From: an uncultured Gammaproteobacteria bacterium
GTDB taxonomy: Bacteria; Pseudomonadota; Gammaproteobacteria; UBA4575
Assembly (NCBI GenBank): GCA_951812785.1
Contig: OX638335.1
Location: 1,693,653-1,757,652 of the forward strand
DNA length: 64,000 nt
Direction of reading: 5' to 3'
In this document: piece by piece, positions 28,962 through 37,646 of the stretch
How the letters are laid out: each line of letters starts with the position of its first letter
How positions within the stretch are numbered: the first letter of the stretch is position 1
Program-made: the position numbers and the translations under genes
The notes under the pieces: generated by a model
What the model was told of the DNA's origin: nothing
Seen by the model: only the letters and a program-made list of their open reading frames with translations
Database searches by the model: none

Positions 28962-29411
28962 ATGGAAAACGTCAGCCAAGAAACCAAAAAACTCTTAAAA
29001 GATACAGAGCATATAATTTGGGATAAACAAATAGAAGTGACGCATCGCATGTATGAAATCTTATTTGAAAAATACCCTGAAACGAAGTCTCTTTTTAATA
29101 ATTTCCGCTCCCACCAACCAAACATGTTTGCTGCGGCTTTAATGGCTCATATGATAAGTTTAGACGAGCCAGAAGTACTACTTAGCTTCCGAGTGGGCAT
29201 ATGCCGGAGTCATGTAAAAGCAGGCGTCAAAGAAGAACATTACCCAATGCTGGCTGACGCTCTAATCTCTGCAATCAAAGAATTACTATCAGATCAAATG
29301 GATGAAAAAACTATAGATGTGTGGCAGAAGTGGTACTACTTTCTAGCCAACTTGCTTATTGAGAGAGAAAGAGATCATTACGCAGAGAAACATTTACTAT
29401 TCCCAAAATAA
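28962..29411 (+). CDS. bacterial haemoglobin (flavohaemoglobin-type globin domain)
   Basis: A 149-residue globin without a reductase domain, like Vitreoscilla haemoglobin. The proximal His is probably H84 in ICRSHVKAGVKEEHYPML, the F-helix pattern of flavohaemoglobin and VHb; HQPNMFAAALMAHM resembles the distal side. It lies 58 bases after the truncated haemoglobin gene and is probably under the same NO-responsive control. A single-domain globin needs a separate reductase, which is not in this window. Confidence 0.88.
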   Translation: MENVSQETKKLLKDTEHIIWDKQIEVTHRMYEILFEKYPETKSLFNNFRSHQPNMFAAALMAHMISLDEPEVLLSFRVGICRSHVKAGVKEEHYPMLADALISAIKELLSDQMDEKTIDVWQKWYYFLANLLIERERDHYAEKHLLFPK

Positions 29412-29451
29412 TTTAAACCTAGAATCGTTAATTGACGCTGACTTTTTAACT

Positions 29452-29679
29452 CTACTCTCTTAACACCAGTGCATTGACAGAAATAGGCAAATATTTAGTC
29501 AAGACTAATTCATTAGAGTCTTTTAATTGTGTGCTAGCTAGTCCTTTTGGCGCATCAGATTTAGTCAAAATTTCACATTTTGATCGCGTATATGTCGTCA
29601 CATAACCACGCATATATTCCGAGCAGGCGAACAGAACCAGGCTCAACAAGAGGTAAATCAGGTATACGGATATTCTCAT
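29452..29679 (-). CDS. small lipoprotein of unknown function
   Basis: A 75-residue product with a type II signal peptide (MRISVYLIYLLLSLVLFAC, lipobox LFAC, modified Cys 19). The rest (CEILTKSDAPKGLASTQLKDSNELVLTKYLPIS) has no family I recognise. It is probably anchored to a membrane face in the periplasm. Confidence 0.6.
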   Translation of the reverse strand: MRISVYLIYLLLSLVLFACSEYMRGYVTTYTRSKCEILTKSDAPKGLASTQLKDSNELVLTKYLPISVNALVLRE

Positions 29680-29762
29680 TACCAGATAATAGCTATATTA
29701 TCTGGTAATTTAATAGTGAAAATATCGTACTTCTCTAATGATATCAATACTATCCTTGGCCA

Positions 29763-30110
29763 ATGTCTACGATTGCGCAAAGAATTATCCTCGCCAGGAA
29801 AGAACGCGGATTATCCTAGGAGCTATTGGCCGAGCGAATGAAGGTATCGCGAGGGGCATGCGGTCATTGGGAAAGAGACAAAGCCCTACCTAGTACTAAA
29901 CATTTGACAGAATTAGCCTCCATACTCCACGTGAATCTAGAGTGGTTAATTAATGGCAAAGGGGGTATGCAAGCAAGCCATCAAATATCAGAGCAACATG
30001 CATCTGCTTACGCAATACAAGATGATGAAACTAGAGAAGTCGCACAACGCTATTACCGACTTTCCAAACGAAAAAGACAAATCATTCTCGCTTTGCTGCG
30101 TGAGTTTTAA
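29763..30110 (+). pseudogene. XRE-family regulator broken by an amber codon
   Basis: ATG 29763 opens STIAQRIILARKERGLS, then TAG at 29817, then ELLAERMKVSRGACGHWERDKALPSTKHLTELASILHVNLEWLINGKGG in the same frame. The consensus at the stop is LSQEELAERLxVS, so the TAG is a CAG (Gln) to TAG change. A TTG at 29826 could restart, but without the first helix of the HTH. The intact 115-residue protein would be a Cro/CI-type repressor. Target unknown. Confidence 0.8.
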
Positions 30111-30195
30111 ATACAACTAGCCAAAATCAATGTAGCACTTTACTAAATATGAAATAATCATTTCATATTCTCAGCACTGCGCAAATCTATAACAC

Positions 30196-31842
30196 ATGAG
30201 CGTTCAACCACCAGCATAAAATCTAATGTATTGGCAGGATTAACTGTCGGCATTATTGCGCTACCGTTATCGATGGCACTGGCTATTGCCAGCGGTGTTC
30301 CACCTCAACATGGCTTATATACCGCCATCATTGCGGGAGTCTTCATCGCCTTAGGCGGTGGATCTCAGGTCAACATTTCAGGACCAACTGCAGCATTTGT
30401 GGTGGTTCTGTTACCTAATCGTACATAAATTTGGTATTGGCGGGTTTTTAGCTGGCATGATTTTAGTCTTAATGGGTGTAACAAAGCTCGGCCGCTTAAT
30501 TGAAATAGTGCCTTACTCAGTAATTGTTGGCTTTAAAGCGGGTATAGGCACTGTGATCGCCACTTTTCAAATTAAAGATTTCTTTGGCTTACAAGTAGAA
30601 CTACAAAGCGGCCATTACTTCGACAAAATTTCTGCAATACTCAACTCATTAAATACTATTAGCCCGCATGAAACATTAATTGGTGTTATCACCATTGCAG
30701 TCTTACTGTCTTGGTCAAAACTTAAAACACGCATCCCCGGCCACTTAGTTGCCATACTTATAGGCGCACTATTAGCGTGGGGACTAAATATTAGCCTAGA
30801 AGATTTTTCTGTAGCAACCATAGGTACCCGCTTTCATTACGACATCAGTGGATTAATCGGAAGCGGTATACCTCCAGTGTTACCAAGTTTTAGTTGGTCC
30901 TGGGAATTACATAACGCGCAAGGCAAGCCTATCGGTATCAGTTTTGAACTCATTCGCACCTTACTACCTTCCGCATTTGCCATTGCCATCTTAGGTGCAC
31001 TTGAGTCATTACTATGTGCAGTGGTCGCCGATGGGATGTCTGGTAAAAAGCATAACCCCAATGATGAACTTATCGGTCAAGGCATCGGCAATATGATTGC
31101 TCCACTATTTGGTGCAATCCCAGCCACTGCCGCGATTGCTCGCACATCAGCAAATGTAAGAGCCAGAGGCAGTTCAACACTTTCATCTGTTGTCCATGCT
31201 GCATTTATATTAATGGCAATTATCTTTTTAGCACCGATGCTTGCCTATATACCTATGGCATTGATGGCGGCATTGTTATTAGTCATTGCTTGGAACATGG
31301 CAGATGCAAAACATTTCATACGCATATTAACAGTAGCGCCTAAAAATGATGTATTGGTACTCCTTACCTGCTTCATCTTGACTGTTTTATTTGATATGAC
31401 CATTGCTGTTGGTGTGGGCATCAGTCTCGCGGCTTTATTATTTGTCCACAAGAGCATGGATAGTGCAGAAAGTATTTTAATGCCCAGCGAACGGCATAAT
31501 TTTGAAAACCTTCCTAACGAGGTTGCAGTATACGATATCAACGGTCCGCTATTTTTTGGCACTGCGCAGAAAGCTCTAAAGAACTTAACCGACATCACGC
31601 CCGAAGTGAGGGTGATTGTGTTGGACATGTCCGAAGTATCAATGATTGATATGAGCGCCATTGTTGCAATGGAATCCATCGTAGACAATCTGGCTAAAAA
31701 TGATGTCGCGCTGGTGATTACTAATCTGCAACCACACATGGTACGCAAACTTAATCGCGTAGGCATTCAAGAAAAAACAAACGAGATTTTGTTTTTAGAC
31801 AACCTGACAGACGCCTTGCATAAAGCATCAGGGTTAATATAA
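30196..31842 (+). pseudogene. SulP family anion transporter with frameshift and damaged 5' end
   Basis: The first frame gives the N-terminal transmembrane helices (LAGLTVGIIALPLSMALAIASGVPPQHGLYTAIIAGVFIALGGG and ISGPTAAFVVVLLP). One extra base near 30417 ends that frame. The second gives the remaining helices, including VHKFGIGGFLAGMILVLMG and LGALESLLCAVVADGMSGKKHNPNDELIGQGIGN, and a C-terminal STAS domain (VAVYDINGPLFFGTAQKA, VIVLDMSEVSMIDMSAI). The 5' end also lacks a good start: ATG 30196 reaches a TAA after seven codons, and the rest of the N-terminus is short. SulP proteins import sulfate or bicarbonate. As written, the protein is broken. Confidence 0.85.
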
Positions 31843-32195
31843 CAATCAGATAAATAGACAGCTATGCTTTGACACCCATTAATTAAATTGGATTAACTTT
31901 ATCCTTATTACCTTCATGGTTATTTCAATATTTAACATACTCCTCATATGCGGTAGTATCAGATACTGGGCCTATAGCTCTAATCATTAAATACAATAAT
32001 TCCGACAACTCTAGATCTATATTGCAGGACAATTAAATAATCAACGGATATCTACATACACTAAGGAAGTGAAATGTCTTTTTACCATTCAAACAATTTA
32101 GTCACATAATCTATCATTGATTTTGTTGCCTGTTTGCAACTGCAAGCTAGAACTGTGTTCCGGATATAAATTACTCGGGAGAGGAGCATGCAGTT
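31843..32195. other. intergenic stretch before pntA
   Basis: About 350 bases with no recognised gene. A strong ribosome site (GGGAGAGGAG, 32177-32186) precedes pntA. A tiny ORF of 11 codons begins at 32073 behind AAGGAAG, but I cannot tell it from chance. No terminator of high quality follows the SulP remnant. Confidence 0.4.
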
Positions 32196-33752
32196 ATGAA
32201 GATCGGTGTACCTAACGAAATTCACGAAAACGAATGCCGTGTCGCGATGACGCCGGACACAGCCAAGCGACTACAAAAGCTTGGATTCGAAACAGCCATT
32301 GAAGCCGGCGCAGGCTCAAGCGCAAACTTTACAGATGCTGCTTACCGTGAAGCAGGTGTAGAAGTCGTATCAGACACTTCCCAACTTTGGTCAACTGCCG
32401 ACATTATTTTAAAAGTCCGCGCTCCCGAAACAAACTCTTCAGGCGTAGACGAAGTCAGCCTAATGTCTTCTGGCAGCACATTGATTAGTTTCATATGGCC
32501 GGCTCAGAATGAAGACTTACTCAAAAAATTAGAATCGCAAAATGTTACCGCTCTAGCAATGGATTCTGTGCCTCGTATATCGCGCGCGCAAAAAATGGAT
32601 GCGCTGTCCTCCATGGCGAACATTGCCGGTTATCGCGCCGTCATTGAAGCTGCAAATCAATTTGGACGCTTCTTTACAGGCCAGATAACTGCAGCAGGTA
32701 AAGTACCTCCGGCTAAGGTTATGGTGATTGGTGCTGGGGTGGCAGGTTTATCTGCACTCGGAACAGCTAACGGACTGGGAGCCATTGTTCGCGCATTTGA
32801 TACCCGCCCAGAAGTAAAACAGCAAGTTGAAAGTATGGGCGCACAATTCCTAGAGTTAGAATTTGAAGAGGAAGACGACGGACCTTCTTCAACAGGTTAC
32901 GCTAAAACAATGAGTAAAGAATTTATTGAAGCGGAAATGGCTTTGTTCAGAGAACAGGCAAAAGAAGTCGACATCATTATTACCACTGCGTTGATTCCGG
33001 GAAGACCGGCACCAAAATTAATTCTCGCCGACATGGTCGAGTCCATGAAAGAGGGTAGCGTGATCGTTGACCTTGCCGCAGAACAAGGTGGCAACTGTGA
33101 ATTAACCGAGCCAGGTGAAATTGTTGTTAAACACGGTGTCACACTGATTGGTTACATGGACTTACCAAGTCGATTACCCAACCAATCAAGTCAGTTATAC
33201 GGCTCTAACTTATGTCACATGTTAAATGACTTAACCCCTGAAAAAGATGGCAACATTAACGTTAACATGGAAGACGACGTCATCCGTGGTGCCACGGTTG
33301 TTAAGAATGGAGAAATCACTTTCCCTCCACCGCCAATTGCTGTGTCAGCGGCACCGGCAGCGCCTAAAGCTGATACCCCAACATCTGAAACTAAAAAAGA
33401 AAAAAGTGGCATGGGTTTAATTATTTCTATGCTGATTGCAGCGGTAGGATTATATTGGTTAGGGACCGTGGCACCAGCCGAGTTCATGCAAAACTTTTCA
33501 ATATTCGTTTTATCTTGCTTCATTGGTTACATGGTTATTTGGAATGTCACTCCTGCATTGCACACACCTTTAATGAGTGTCACTAACGCAATCAGTAGCG
33601 TGATAATTATTGGTGCATTACTGCAAGTCGGTAGCTCCAGCACTTTAATAATGGTCCTTGCGGTGATATCGGTACTGATTGCATCGATAAACATAGGGGG
33701 CGGCTTTGCGGTTACCCAGCGTATGCTGCAAATGTTCCGTAAAGACGACTAA
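32196..33752 (+). CDS. pntA: NAD(P) transhydrogenase subunit alpha
   Basis: This 518-residue subunit carries the NAD(H)-binding domain ([64 protein letters not shown]) and four C-terminal transmembrane helices after a proline/alanine linker. With PntB it uses the proton gradient to pass hydride from NADH to NADP+. It is followed after 11 bases by pntB. Confidence 0.96.
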   Translation: MKIGVPNEIHENECRVAMTPDTAKRLQKLGFETAIEAGAGSSANFTDAAYREAGVEVVSDTSQLWSTADIILKVRAPETNSSGVDEVSLMSSGSTLISFIWPAQNEDLLKKLESQNVTALAMDSVPRISRAQKMDALSSMANIAGYRAVIEAANQFGRFFTGQITAAGKVPPAKVMVIGAGVAGLSALGTANGLGAIVRAFDTRPEVKQQVESMGAQFLELEFEEEDDGPSSTGYAKTMSKEFIEAEMALFREQAKEVDIIITTALIPGRPAPKLILADMVESMKEGSVIVDLAAEQGGNCELTEPGEIVVKHGVTLIGYMDLPSRLPNQSSQLYGSNLCHMLNDLTPEKDGNINVNMEDDVIRGATVVKNGEITFPPPPIAVSAAPAAPKADTPTSETKKEKSGMGLIISMLIAAVGLYWLGTVAPAEFMQNFSIFVLSCFIGYMVIWNVTPALHTPLMSVTNAISSVIIIGALLQVGSSSTLIMVLAVISVLIASINIGGGFAVTQRMLQMFRKDD

Positions 33753-33763
33753 GGAGAGATAAA

Positions 33764-35161
33764 ATGAATCCACAATTATTAACCGTATCTTATCTCGCTG
33801 CCGGTGCATTGTTCATCTTCAGCTTAAGCGGATTAAGTAATCAAGAAACAGCACGTCGCGGCAATGTCTTCGGCATGCTCGGCATGGCCATCGCCATTTT
33901 AGCCACTATGTTTAGTGGTCAGGTCAGCGGATTTGAGAAATTAGTCCCTGCGATGATTATTGGTGCCTTAATTGGTGTTGTCATAGCTAAAAAAGTTGAA
34001 ATGACATCAATGCCCGAGTTAGTTGCAATATTACATAGCTTTGTTGGTGCTGCTGCCGTGATGGTAGGCATTGCAAGTTACCTGGATCCGGAAAATCATT
34101 TCGAAGGTGCAGAAAAAACCATCCATGATGTCGAGGTATTCTTAGGCGTCTTTATCGGTGTCATCACCTTTACAGGTTCAATTATTGCGTTCGGGAAATT
34201 AAGGGGATCCATTAGCGGCAAACCCGTGATGATTCCTATGCGTCATTGGCTAAATCTAATTGCCTTAGCTACCTGTATTTACTTTGGATATGAATTCATT
34301 AGTGCAGAAACACATCAAGCCGGTTTAATACCGTTACTCATCATGACGGCCATCGCAGGTATGATAGGCATTCACTTAATTATGGCCATTGGTGGCGCTG
34401 ATATGCCGGTCGTTGTTTCAATGTTGAATAGCTATTCAGGATGGGCTGCCGCGGCCACAGGATTTATGTTAGGTAACATCGCATTGATTGTCGTAGGTGC
34501 GCTGGTAGGTTCAAGTGGCGCAATCTTAAGTTACATTATGTGTCGCGCAATGAATCGTAACTTCGTCAGCGTTATTCTTGGCGGATTTGGAACATCAGGC
34601 GGATCAACAGCGGCCAGTGGTGACGAAGAAGCTGGTGAAGTGACATCGGCCACGCCTGAAGAAGTAGCGGGTTTACTTAAAGATGCAAACAACGTTGTCA
34701 TCGTTCCAGGCTATGGAATGGCCGTTGCTCAAGCGCAAACTGTTGTCAGTGACATTGTTAAAAAATTACGCACTAAAGGTGTCAATGTTCGATTTGGTAT
34801 ACACCCTGTTGCAGGCCGACTTCCTGGCCATATGAACGTATTACTAGCAGAAGCAAAAGTCCCTTACGACATTGTGCTTGAAATGGATGAGTTAAATGAT
34901 GACTTCCCTAACACCGATGTATCACTTGTCATTGGTGCCAACGATATTGTTAATCCCGCGGCACAAACAGACCCAAATAGCCCAATTGCAGGTATGCCAG
35001 TACTTGAAGTCTGGAAAGCTAAATCATGCATCGTACTCAAAAGAAGTATGGCATCAGGTTATGCTGGTGTAGACAATCCTTTATTTTACAAGGAGAACAC
35101 CGACATGCTATTTGGAGATGCTAAAGACAGTATGATTGAAGTGTTAAAAAATCTAGATTAA
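33764..35161 (+). CDS. pntB: NAD(P) transhydrogenase subunit beta
   Basis: A 465-residue subunit with nine or so transmembrane helices and a C-terminal NADP(H)-binding domain with [36 protein letters not shown], and [12 protein letters not shown], plus [20 protein letters not shown]. All key motifs of domain III are kept. It forms the proton channel with PntA in the inner membrane and supplies NADPH for biosynthesis. Confidence 0.96.
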   Translation: MNPQLLTVSYLAAGALFIFSLSGLSNQETARRGNVFGMLGMAIAILATMFSGQVSGFEKLVPAMIIGALIGVVIAKKVEMTSMPELVAILHSFVGAAAVMVGIASYLDPENHFEGAEKTIHDVEVFLGVFIGVITFTGSIIAFGKLRGSISGKPVMIPMRHWLNLIALATCIYFGYEFISAETHQAGLIPLLIMTAIAGMIGIHLIMAIGGADMPVVVSMLNSYSGWAAAATGFMLGNIALIVVGALVGSSGAILSYIMCRAMNRNFVSVILGGFGTSGGSTAASGDEEAGEVTSATPEEVAGLLKDANNVVIVPGYGMAVAQAQTVVSDIVKKLRTKGVNVRFGIHPVAGRLPGHMNVLLAEAKVPYDIVLEMDELNDDFPNTDVSLVIGANDIVNPAAQTDPNSPIAGMPVLEVWKAKSCIVLKRSMASGYAGVDNPLFYKENTDMLFGDAKDSMIEVLKNLD

Positions 35162-35188
35162 TCTCAAACAATATAAACAGGCAAATAC

Positions 35189-35209
35189 GGAGTGGATTGA
35201 TTCCACTCC
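35189..35209 (+). terminator. hairpin downstream of pntB
   Basis: GGAGTGGA / TCCACTCC with a five-base loop, 27 bases after the pntB stop. The T-run is poor, so it is a weak terminator or a 3'-end-protecting hairpin. Confidence 0.5.
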
Positions 35210-35288
35210 TGCTCTCTACTCCTCACCCCTGATTACTCTACTTTCAATCCAATTTGGAATTAAAACTACTAGCTAATATCAGGGAGCA

Positions 35289-35687
35289 TCATCCAAACTG
35301 TTGATGGAGCTTTTCATGAAACTCTGGCTTATACTCATTCCACAGTTAGCCAAATATTTAGTTAATTCATTAGGCTCCTCATTACTAATTGCGTCTACAA
35401 TGGCAATATGCAAATCATGTGAAAACTTTTTGCTTTATTCACGCATCACCTCCAAATCCTCCACAGACATTTCATGCTCAATAAGCATTGATTCTTCCAT
35501 CTTCAAATAAAACATCATGTAATGTTCAAACATAATAATTGTAGGCTTCAAAGCCTTCAATCTCCACCCTTGCTGCATAAAATAATATAATGAAAACCGT
35601 CGCAATTAAGCCATGATGTTGCTCATTTACCATAGGAATATCAACTAAATCGTCATCGTGCCAGTTAATAAATAGTAACTGCTTCAT
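35289..35687 (-). pseudogene. bacteriohaemerythrin with several lesions
   Basis: Across frames one reads MKQLLFINWHDDDLVDIPMV, NEQHHGLIATV, YFMQQGWRLKALKPTIIMFEHYMMFYLKMEESMLIEHEMSVEDLEVM, then FSHDLHIAIVDAISNEEPNELTKYLAN and EYKPEFHEKLHQQFG. The His and Glu/Asp ligands of a diiron O2-binding haemerythrin (WHD, NEQH, HYMMFYLKMEE, HD) are in order. Breaks: a frameshift after IATV near 35590, an in-frame TAA near 35437, and another shift near 35340. The frame on the plus strand in this stretch is a shadow. Confidence 0.75.
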
Positions 35688-35871
35688 CTCCTAATTCGGC
35701 CCTTTCTACTTAATCCAAGCGCTAAATAACTAGAAAATACAAGCATTTAACATTAACTACATTACCATTTACAATTTCTAATCAAGAAGGTTGAGCTTAA
35801 ATTAATTTGACACTATCTACACTTCTACAAACTTGAAATTAATCCGGGCTCAACCCCTACCCATCTAAACA

Positions 35872-36240
35872 TTAACTATCAGATTTTTTCCCGCCACATT
35901 TTCCTTCGCCGCATTTACCCTCACCATGCTTTTTCATTCTTTTCATTTCATCAGAACTCAGCACCCCATCACCATTTTTATCTTTTTTTGCAAACTTCTT
36001 TTCTGCATGAGCCATAAACTCGTCTTTACTTACAGCACCATCTCCATCCGTGTCTATCTTCTTCATCTTCTTTGCCATTCCGCACTTTCCTTCCTTGTCA
36101 GCCACCATATAACCATCTGAAAGTTCAGACATTTGAAAGGGGTTTTCTTCTGCGTTGATTGGCGAAGCAATCAAGACGCTAGTAGCAACGGCAGTACTGA
36201 CTGCGGCAAAATATGATTTTAATTTAGCTTGCTTAAACAT
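35872..36240 (-). CDS. EF-hand protein with EGKCG motifs (HvfA/bufferin-like precursor)
   Basis: A 122-residue exported protein. A signal peptide (SYFAAVSTAVATSVLIASPINA) is followed by ENPFQMSELSDGYMVADKEGKCG, a start very like the HvfA-type precursors that end in EGKCG repeats. It then has two EF-hands, DTDGDGAVSKDE (63-74) and DKNGDGVLSSDE (87-98), and a tail GEGKCGEGKCGGKKSDS. EGKCG occurs at 50-54, 107-111 and 112-116. In HvfA/bufferins such Cys are changed by MNIO (DUF692) enzymes to copper-binding thiooxazole-type groups; no DUF692 gene is in this window. A GAGGAG site precedes the ATG. Calcium- and copper-binding is inference. Confidence 0.8.
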   Translation of the reverse strand: MFKQAKLKSYFAAVSTAVATSVLIASPINAEENPFQMSELSDGYMVADKEGKCGMAKKMKKIDTDGDGAVSKDEFMAHAEKKFAKKDKNGDGVLSSDEMKRMKKHGEGKCGEGKCGGKKSDS

Positions 36241-36489
36241 TTTTAGCTCCTCTTTTTATTAAAATAATAATAGCTCAGTATATTTAGATGTCTATCTTTC
36301 TAAAAGTTCTAAGCAAAAGGGCAAACTCAATTGATCTGCACTTTTCGCATACCCTTAAAAAGTTCCGAGCCCTATACAATCCGCTCACAGAAATTATAAA
36401 CGCATGTAATAATTGAATTTTATACGTTACATCAATTACACCTTCTCATTATCCGGTCAACCAATCAAGTCTAACCTCTTTGGTAAAAA

Positions 36490-36883
36490 TTATGTTTTAT
36501 CCGATTTACCGAGCATTGCTCTAATTTTTTTCCACTCATGCTTATCGGGCTTCTTGGAAGTACGCGGCAATCCTTGGTTTAAAATCTTACGTTGCGCAGC
36601 AATCAACTCTCGTTGCACAACACTTTCATCGCTCTCTCTAATACAACTGCTGCGCCTCACTAGCAGATCTTCTCTGACCTGCAATCCCACAGACTATAAT
36701 TTCTTGCTTAACATCGGGACGCGTTATCTGTATGACGTCATCAACTTTCACTCGATATGATGGCTTTACCCTTCGACTATTAACATGTACACGACCACCT
36801 TCCACTACATTTGTCGCCATACTACGCGTCTTATAGAAACGCGCCACCCACAACCACTTATCAATTCGTATTAGCTCTTCCAT
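36490..36883 (-). pseudogene. hslR: heat-shock protein Hsp15 (S4 domain), frameshifted
   Basis: From ATG 36883: MEELIRIDKWLWVARFYKTR, then MATNVVEGGRVHVNSRRVKPSYRVKVDDVIQI, an S4 RNA-binding domain that stops at 36638. The rest is read in another frame: ESDESVVQRELIAAQRKIL...PRTSKKPDKHEWKKIRAMLGK. One extra base near 36640 explains it. Hsp15 binds free 50S subunits that carry a nascent chain. The S4 domain itself is complete, so a truncated protein might still bind RNA. Confidence 0.85.
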
Positions 36884-37035
36884 CTACCCAATGATTCAAA
36901 ATTCAGCGTTAACTCTCTCGTGGTGAAAAATTCCGCTTATATCTACTGTATAAATTGAAATATAACTGAAATATTTAATCATTAACCTACGCGTAAATTT
37001 TTTCAACTCAACATCTATTATTTTGGAGCAATGCA

Positions 37036-37149
37036 ATGTCAATATTAACCCTACCTAACCATAAGCTCATGTGTCCTTATTGGAAAGAAAGCGTAATCTT
37101 CAGTGCCTTTATAGTAAGCTCTTTCGCATCCTGCATTCTGTTGTTTTAA
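37036..37149 (+). CDS. possible 37-residue single-helix membrane protein
   Basis: ATG 37036 is preceded by GGAG at 37025-37028 with seven bases spacing. The product MSILTLPNHKLMCPYWKESV... ends with a hydrophobic helix (IFSAFIVSSFASCILLF). It sits in an otherwise empty 325-base gap between hslR and ycgN. No homolog known to me. Confidence 0.35.
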   Translation: MSILTLPNHKLMCPYWKESVIFSAFIVSSFASCILLF

Positions 37150-37208
37150 CAGTCAGTAACATCTCAAAATTGTTATCGTTTATATCGAAACAGACAACGA
37201 CTCACTCA

Positions 37209-37646
37209 TCAGCCCCATTCAACCAGATGATGTTCTAATGGAACAGCATCTTCAACACTGATTGTTCTATTTTTTACAGAACAACCAGCTTCATGCGTAC
37301 TATGTAAATCACCAGTTAATAACGGATGCCAATTTGGCAACGACTTTGATTCAAAGCGCAATCGGTACGCACAGGTTGTTGGCAGCCATGCGAACTCGTG
37401 AGGGCGTTTTATACTAAGCGAAATACAATCAGGTATTTTACTAGTTCGATTTGCGTAATCCGTACAGCGACACGAATCAGAGTCAAATAGCTCACACGCT
37501 ACATTGGTATAGTGAATTTTATCTGTCTCTTCATCTTGCAACTTGGTCATACAGCATTTACCACAGCCGTCGCATAATAATTCCCAATGAGTTTGCGTCA
37601 GTTCACCTAATGGTTTATCTATCCAATCTGGCGTGATTGATTTCAC
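37209..37646 (-). CDS. ycgN: YcgN family cysteine-cluster protein
   Basis: A 145-residue UPF0260 protein with the N-terminal LCDGCGKCCMTKLQDEETDKIHYTNVACELFD and further cysteines (CRCTDYANR, DCISLS, TCAYRL, GCSVKN) that suggest metal binding. Function unknown in all organisms. Its start overlaps the htpG stop by one base, so it is translated from the htpG transcript. Confidence 0.9.
   Translation of the reverse strand: MKSITPDWIDKPLGELTQTHWELLCDGCGKCCMTKLQDEETDKIHYTNVACELFDSDSCRCTDYANRTSKIPDCISLSIKRPHEFAWLPTTCAYRLRFESKSLPNWHPLLTGDLHSTHEAGCSVKNRTISVEDAVPLEHHLVEWG

Noticed and set aside
32073-32108. An 11-codon ORF behind AAGGAAG upstream of pntA as a possible leader peptide
   Set aside because: No attenuator structure or repeated regulatory codon is visible, and an ORF this short occurs often by chance.
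35301-35510. A 69-codon plus-strand frame
   Set aside because: Lies opposite the haemerythrin pseudogene; the minus strand carries the diiron ligand pattern.
36413-36760. A 115-codon plus-strand frame over hslR
   Set aside because: Shadow of the frameshifted hslR gene, whose S4 domain and C-terminal segment are recognisable on the minus strand.
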